From assembly GCA_001871755.1 (NCBI GenBank), contig MNXL01000062.1:1-5322 (forward strand): a DNA stretch of 5,322 bases. The letters are read 5' to 3'. This DNA is from Anaerolineae bacterium CG2_30_64_16. GTDB taxonomy: Bacteria > Chloroflexota > Anaerolineae > CG2-30-64-16. Both the position numbers and the translations under genes were made by a program. This document shows positions 4,005 through 5,322 of the stretch, in pieces. The notes beneath the pieces were generated by a model. It made no database searches, had not been told where the DNA came from, and worked only from the letters and a program-made list of their open reading frames with translations. How positions within the stretch are numbered: the first letter of the stretch is position 1; the number at the start of each line of letters is the position of its first letter.

Positions 4005-4227
4005 TTAGCGTCGCCTCGAAAGACAGCAAGGCCTCACTGGCGGCGGCTTGCCAGCTTGCCAACTCTCGCGCCAATTCGAAGCCGAACACCTCCGCAAGGG
4101 CCAGCCGCTCACGCACAACCCACTGCGCCGGACGTGGCAATGCCTGAAATGCCAGCCAGAAGACCTCTGCTTGTGCGTCGAACACACGGGGATCTTCAAC
4201 TACCTTAGGCCGAACTGCTGTGTCCAT
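3988..4227 (-). CDS. Small helical antitoxin upstream of the MazF-type toxin
   Basis: This 79-residue protein starts from the ATG at 4227, chosen because GGCGGAG lies 9 nt before it. A TTG at 4266 would add 13 residues but has no such site. By position it is the antitoxin of the MazF-type toxin, whose start codon lies inside its last codons (17-bp overlap). I see neither an AbrB/MazE swapped-hairpin pattern nor a ribbon-helix-helix. The core (AEVFWLAFQALPRPAQWVVR, then ERLALAEV) resembles the 'L..LP...r.aVv.rLl' motif of small all-helical antitoxin candidates found next to toxins in cyanobacteria and Chloroflexota (family knowledge, moderate). The C-terminal half is Ala/Glu/Leu-rich helix. 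How it binds DNA, if at all, is unclear. Confidence 0.75.
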   Translation of the reverse strand: MDTAVRPKVVEDPRVFDAQAEVFWLAFQALPRPAQWVVRERLALAEVFGFELARELASWQAAASEALLSFEATLNDPAQ

Positions 4228-4311
4228 TTCTTGTATCTCCGCCTGAAACGCATGAACGATGTGCAACTCGAGACAACTCCATAGCCCTCATCACCGCCGC
4301 TGCTTTGCCCA

Positions 4312-4340
4312 ATGATACCCCACCAAACCGCAAAGCGCAA
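4312..4340 (-). promoter_or_regulatory. Putative sigma70-type promoter of the mazF-type operon
   Basis: On the minus strand TTGCGC (4335-4340), 17 nt, TATCAT (4312-4317). Same hexamer types and same 17-nt spacing as at 1627-1655, directly after the GC hairpin in both cases. Predicted +1 is about 4305, giving a leader of about 78 nt. A 28-codon reading frame (from an ATG near 4288, ending at 4205) overlaps the antitoxin start in another frame and has no clear ribosome binding site. Confidence 0.5.
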
Positions 4341-4345
4341 GCCGG

Positions 4346-4366
4346 CCGCCGCGGCTCCGCGGACGG
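4346..4366. repeat. GC-rich bulged hairpin, copy B
   Basis: CCG-CCGCG (4346-4353), loop GCTC, CGCGG-A-CGG (4358-4366). Stem sequence and bulged A are identical to copy A at 1657-1677; only the loop differs. It follows the 8-bp tract and precedes the promoter, as in the other copies. Confidence 0.6.
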
Positions 4367-4462
4367 GAGAAGGGGAGAAGCTGAGAAGGGGAGAAGGGGA
4401 GAAACGGAGAAGAGGAGAAACGGAGAAGCTGAGAAGAGGAGAAGCTGAGAAGAGGAGAAGAT
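4367..4462. repeat. 8-bp tandem repeat GAGAAGNN, twelve units
   Basis: Twelve units from 4367 to 4462, each beginning GAGAA and ending GG, CT, CG, AG or AT. Five bases are fixed and the last three vary. It directly follows (minus strand) the stop codon of the four-helix-bundle remnant at 4468. Confidence 0.92.
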
Positions 4463-4467
4463 GGAGA

Positions 4468-4616
4468 TTAGAAGCAAAAGGTATCGGCTTTGCGTTCCAT
4501 GTTGTTTAACTTGCCCAGGATATTCTCGTATGTCTGAAAAAGCTCGTCGAAGATGGGCTGGTTAATGTAGCCGCAAGCCAGGGAGAACTCAAGCCAGGCC
4601 CTTCGATACCACTCAG
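4468..4616 (-). pseudogene. C-terminal remnant of a four-helix-bundle (23S rRNA IVS-type) protein
   Basis: The minus strand encodes AWLEFSLACGYINQPIFDEL, then FQTYENILGKLNNMERKADT, then FCF-stop (TAA 4468-4470). This is the last part of the small all-helical 'four helix bundle' family (23S rRNA intervening-sequence protein), including the W.E.aLacGYI....f.eL...yeei...L..m region. Full members are about 120 residues; only the last 40-odd remain. Upstream the frame stays open but passes into 24-bp repeats (RRAWPEWY units), so the N-terminal helices have been replaced by repeat DNA. Family members occur inside 23S rRNA and as scattered single genes; their role is not settled. It is the best of four copies of this C-terminus in the window. 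Confidence 0.7.
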
Positions 4617-4653
4617 GCCAGGCCCTTCGATACCACTCAGGCCAGGCCCTTCG
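4593..4653. repeat. 24-bp tandem repeat (GCCAGGCCCTTCGATACCAC...), 2.5 copies
   Basis: Units 4593-4616 and 4617-4640 are identical, with 13 bp of a third at 4641-4653. The unit contains the CCCTTCGA and CTCAGG words of the dispersed repeats at both window ends. Its length is a multiple of three, so frames pass through it. Confidence 0.88.
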
Positions 4654-4678
4654 TCGTGAGACTTCGGCGTGAGCTCAG
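4649..4678. repeat. 30-bp exact repeat of 57-86
   Basis: Thirty bases identical to 57-86 and in the same orientation, about 4.6 kb apart. Together they bracket the three TA operons as direct repeats. Confidence 0.9.
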
Positions 4679-4704
4679 CCGAACGGCGGCTTTTCAGCTT
4701 GAGC

Positions 4705-4723
4705 CGGCAGATTGCATCTGCCG
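4705..4723. repeat. Short perfect hairpin CGGCAGAT-TGC-ATCTGCCG
   Basis: Eight paired bases with a 3-nt loop between the repeat block and the nucleotidyltransferase remnant. No T run follows, so I do not call it a terminator. Role unknown. Confidence 0.5.
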
Positions 4724-4767
4724 AGCGGCGCCAAATTTGGAACTGCTGGTTTTCGCTTGACAAACAC

Positions 4768-4863
4768 ACGCGCATCGCCCCGACTCTGCAAGCCGAACAG
4801 AACCATCATCTTCAGCCGCTCACCGAAGTGCTCAACCAGGGTGCGGACCAGGATGTTGTAGTC
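4768..4863 (-). pseudogene. Remnant of an MNT-type minimal nucleotidyltransferase
   Basis: The minus strand encodes YNILVRTLVEHFGERLKMMV, then LFGLQSRGDAR. It follows the start of small nucleotidyltransferase-fold proteins (lv..lv..fg.rl..vvLFGSxARGdAR), the antitoxin half of MNT-HEPN pairs. The Ser of the GSxARG nucleotide-binding motif is Leu. The DxD metal site that should follow RGDAR is missing, a stop stands just before the fragment (4864-4866) and there is no start codon. It is broken. No HEPN partner is visible. Confidence 0.5.
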
Positions 4864-4879
4864 TCAGTAGATCACGAAT

Positions 4880-4940
4880 CTCACGCAAAGGCGCAAAGAC
4901 AAAACAAGGACTCTTTGCGCCCTTGGCGACTTTGCGTGAG
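4880..4940. repeat. Dispersed inverted repeat CTCACGCAAAG...CTTTGCGTGAG, copy 1
   Basis: The left arm CTCACGCAAAG (4880-4890) is the exact reverse complement of the right end (4930-4940). GCGCAAAGA and TCTTTGCGC pair further in, with 9 extra bases on the right arm. This is the well-known 'ACGCAAAGGCGCAAAG' hairpin scattered in many environmental genomes, whose translations (HAKAQR...) are annotated by mistake as proteins. Confidence 0.8.
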
Positions 4941-4980
4941 CTAAAACTGTGATCTCCTGAGTCTATTTGCTCGTGCATCA

Positions 4981-5127
4981 TCACATTTGTACGCCATTCT
5001 TGCGCAAATGACCAAGATGACGCTGCACCCGCGTCCCACCCCGCCAGATCACCTCCACCACCCGGTTGAGGTCCGCCTCGGTCAGGCTGGATCCCGGCGG
5101 CAGGCGGCCATGCCTATGGCAAGCACC
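4981..5127 (-). pseudogene. C-terminal remnant of a DegT/DnrJ/EryC1/StrS-type aminotransferase
   Basis: The minus strand encodes GRLPPGSSLTEADLNRVVEV, then IWRGG, on to a stop at 4981-4983. It fits the last conserved segment of PLP-dependent sugar aminotransferases (lcLPsg..Lteed..rVvevIr), which make amino sugars for surface polysaccharides. Only about 20 residues are diagnostic, upstream sequence does not resemble the enzyme, and the PLP-lysine region is absent. Residues after VIWR (TRVQRHLGHLRKNGVQM) are probably read-through. A DegT enzyme would suit the CapD-type remnants as part of the same lost pathway. Chance similarity cannot be excluded. Confidence 0.45.
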
Positions 5128-5202
5128 CATCCCGAAACAGCGCCTCGGCCACACACCTCCCCTCCCTCGCAGGACCTGCCCTGAAAAATACTCGGCGCCG
5201 GT

Positions 5203-5272
5203 CTCACGCAAAGACGCCAAGACGACTGGAAGACCTGACTTGTTCCTTGCGCCCTTTGCGCCTTTGCGTGCG
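5203..5272. repeat. Dispersed inverted repeat CTCACGCAAAG...CTTTGCGTGCG, copy 2
   Basis: The left arm starts at 5203 (CTCACGCAAAGACGCC) and the right arm ends at 5272 (CGCCCTTTGCGCCTTTGCGT). Second copy of the element at 4880-4940 with a different loop. The two copies bracket the DegT-type remnant. Confidence 0.75.
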
Positions 5273-5287
5273 CTTTTCATCCGCCGT

Positions 5288-5322
5288 GGCCCTTCGACGC
5301 GGCCCTTCGATAGACTCAGGAC
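5288..5322. repeat. Dispersed GGCCCTTCGA...GACTCAGGAC repeat at window end
   Basis: GGCCCTTCGA occurs at 5288-5297 and 5301-5310, followed by TAGACTCAGGAC, which continues the same repeat family as the AGGACAGGC units at 1-56. The window is thus bounded on both sides by this family. Confidence 0.7.

Noticed and set aside
4205..4290. 28-codon upstream open frame (MRAMELSRVAHRS...) over the antitoxin start as a leader peptide
   Set aside because: No convincing ribosome binding site and no regulatory codon run; probably chance in the leader.
3298..4462. CRISPR array
   Set aside because: Units are 8 bp and contiguous, with no spacers; the 24-bp repeat at 4593 is also contiguous.
4669..4944. Plus-strand open frame ending HAKAQRQNKDSLRPWRLCVS
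   Set aside because: The ending is the known false translation of the ACGCAAAGGCGCAAAG dispersed hairpin; the rest is antisense to the nucleotidyltransferase remnant.
1..5322. tRNA, rRNA, transposase, integrase or reverse-transcriptase genes
   Set aside because: None seen on either strand; the only mobile sequence is the non-autonomous element at 1293-1404.

Overview
This window is an accessory, repeat-laden stretch of a GC-rich bacterial chromosome. All credible genes lie on the minus strand, and all of them are type II toxin-antitoxin (TA) genes. The setting is stacked PIN/UPF0175 and MazF modules, 8-bp purine tracts, dispersed CTTCG/CTCAGG repeats, 'ACGCAAAGGCGCAAAG' hairpins and four-helix-bundle gene debris. 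This is typical of large environmental genomes such as Chloroflexota (Anaerolineae/Caldilineae-like), but the assignment is a tentative inference and no marker gene is present.

Layout, read in the direction of transcription from high to low coordinates. 5322-4680: dispersed repeats plus remnants of a DegT-type sugar aminotransferase and of an MNT-type nucleotidyltransferase. 4680-4341: C-terminal end of a four-helix-bundle (23S-rRNA-IVS-type) protein, a 12-unit 8-bp tract and a GC hairpin. 4340-3660: promoter, small helical antitoxin and MazF/PemK toxin. 3616-3290: fragment of a CapD/FlaA1-type polysaccharide biosynthesis protein running into purine/pyrimidine tracts. 3238-2265: promoter, PIN toxin and RHH/UPF0175-like antitoxin. 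2235-1920: a second, internally deleted CapD-type remnant. 1920-1657: more 8-bp tracts, four-helix-bundle C-terminus remnants and a GC hairpin. 1655-438: promoter, DUF3368-type PIN toxin and UPF0175 antitoxin. 437-1: repeats and a strong hairpin.

Two things stand out. First, the PIN toxin at 790-1476 carries a 112-bp MITE-like element (1293-1404). It has perfect 13-bp terminal inverted repeats, a nested internal hairpin and an 8-bp target duplication (GTCGGCCT at 1285-1292 and 1405-1412). The element plus one duplication is 120 bp, so it adds exactly 40 codons with no stop. Removing them restores an ordinary PIN N-terminus.

Second, each of the three TA operons is preceded by the same ordered module: the 3' end of a four-helix-bundle gene, an 8-bp tract, then a GC-rich hairpin motif. 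In two of the three this is followed by a matching promoter, TTGYGC-N17-TATSAT. The third operon has a near-consensus promoter placing +1 on the A of the toxin ATG. The TA units therefore look like cassettes repeatedly dropped next to the same repeat in a decaying surface-polysaccharide locus.
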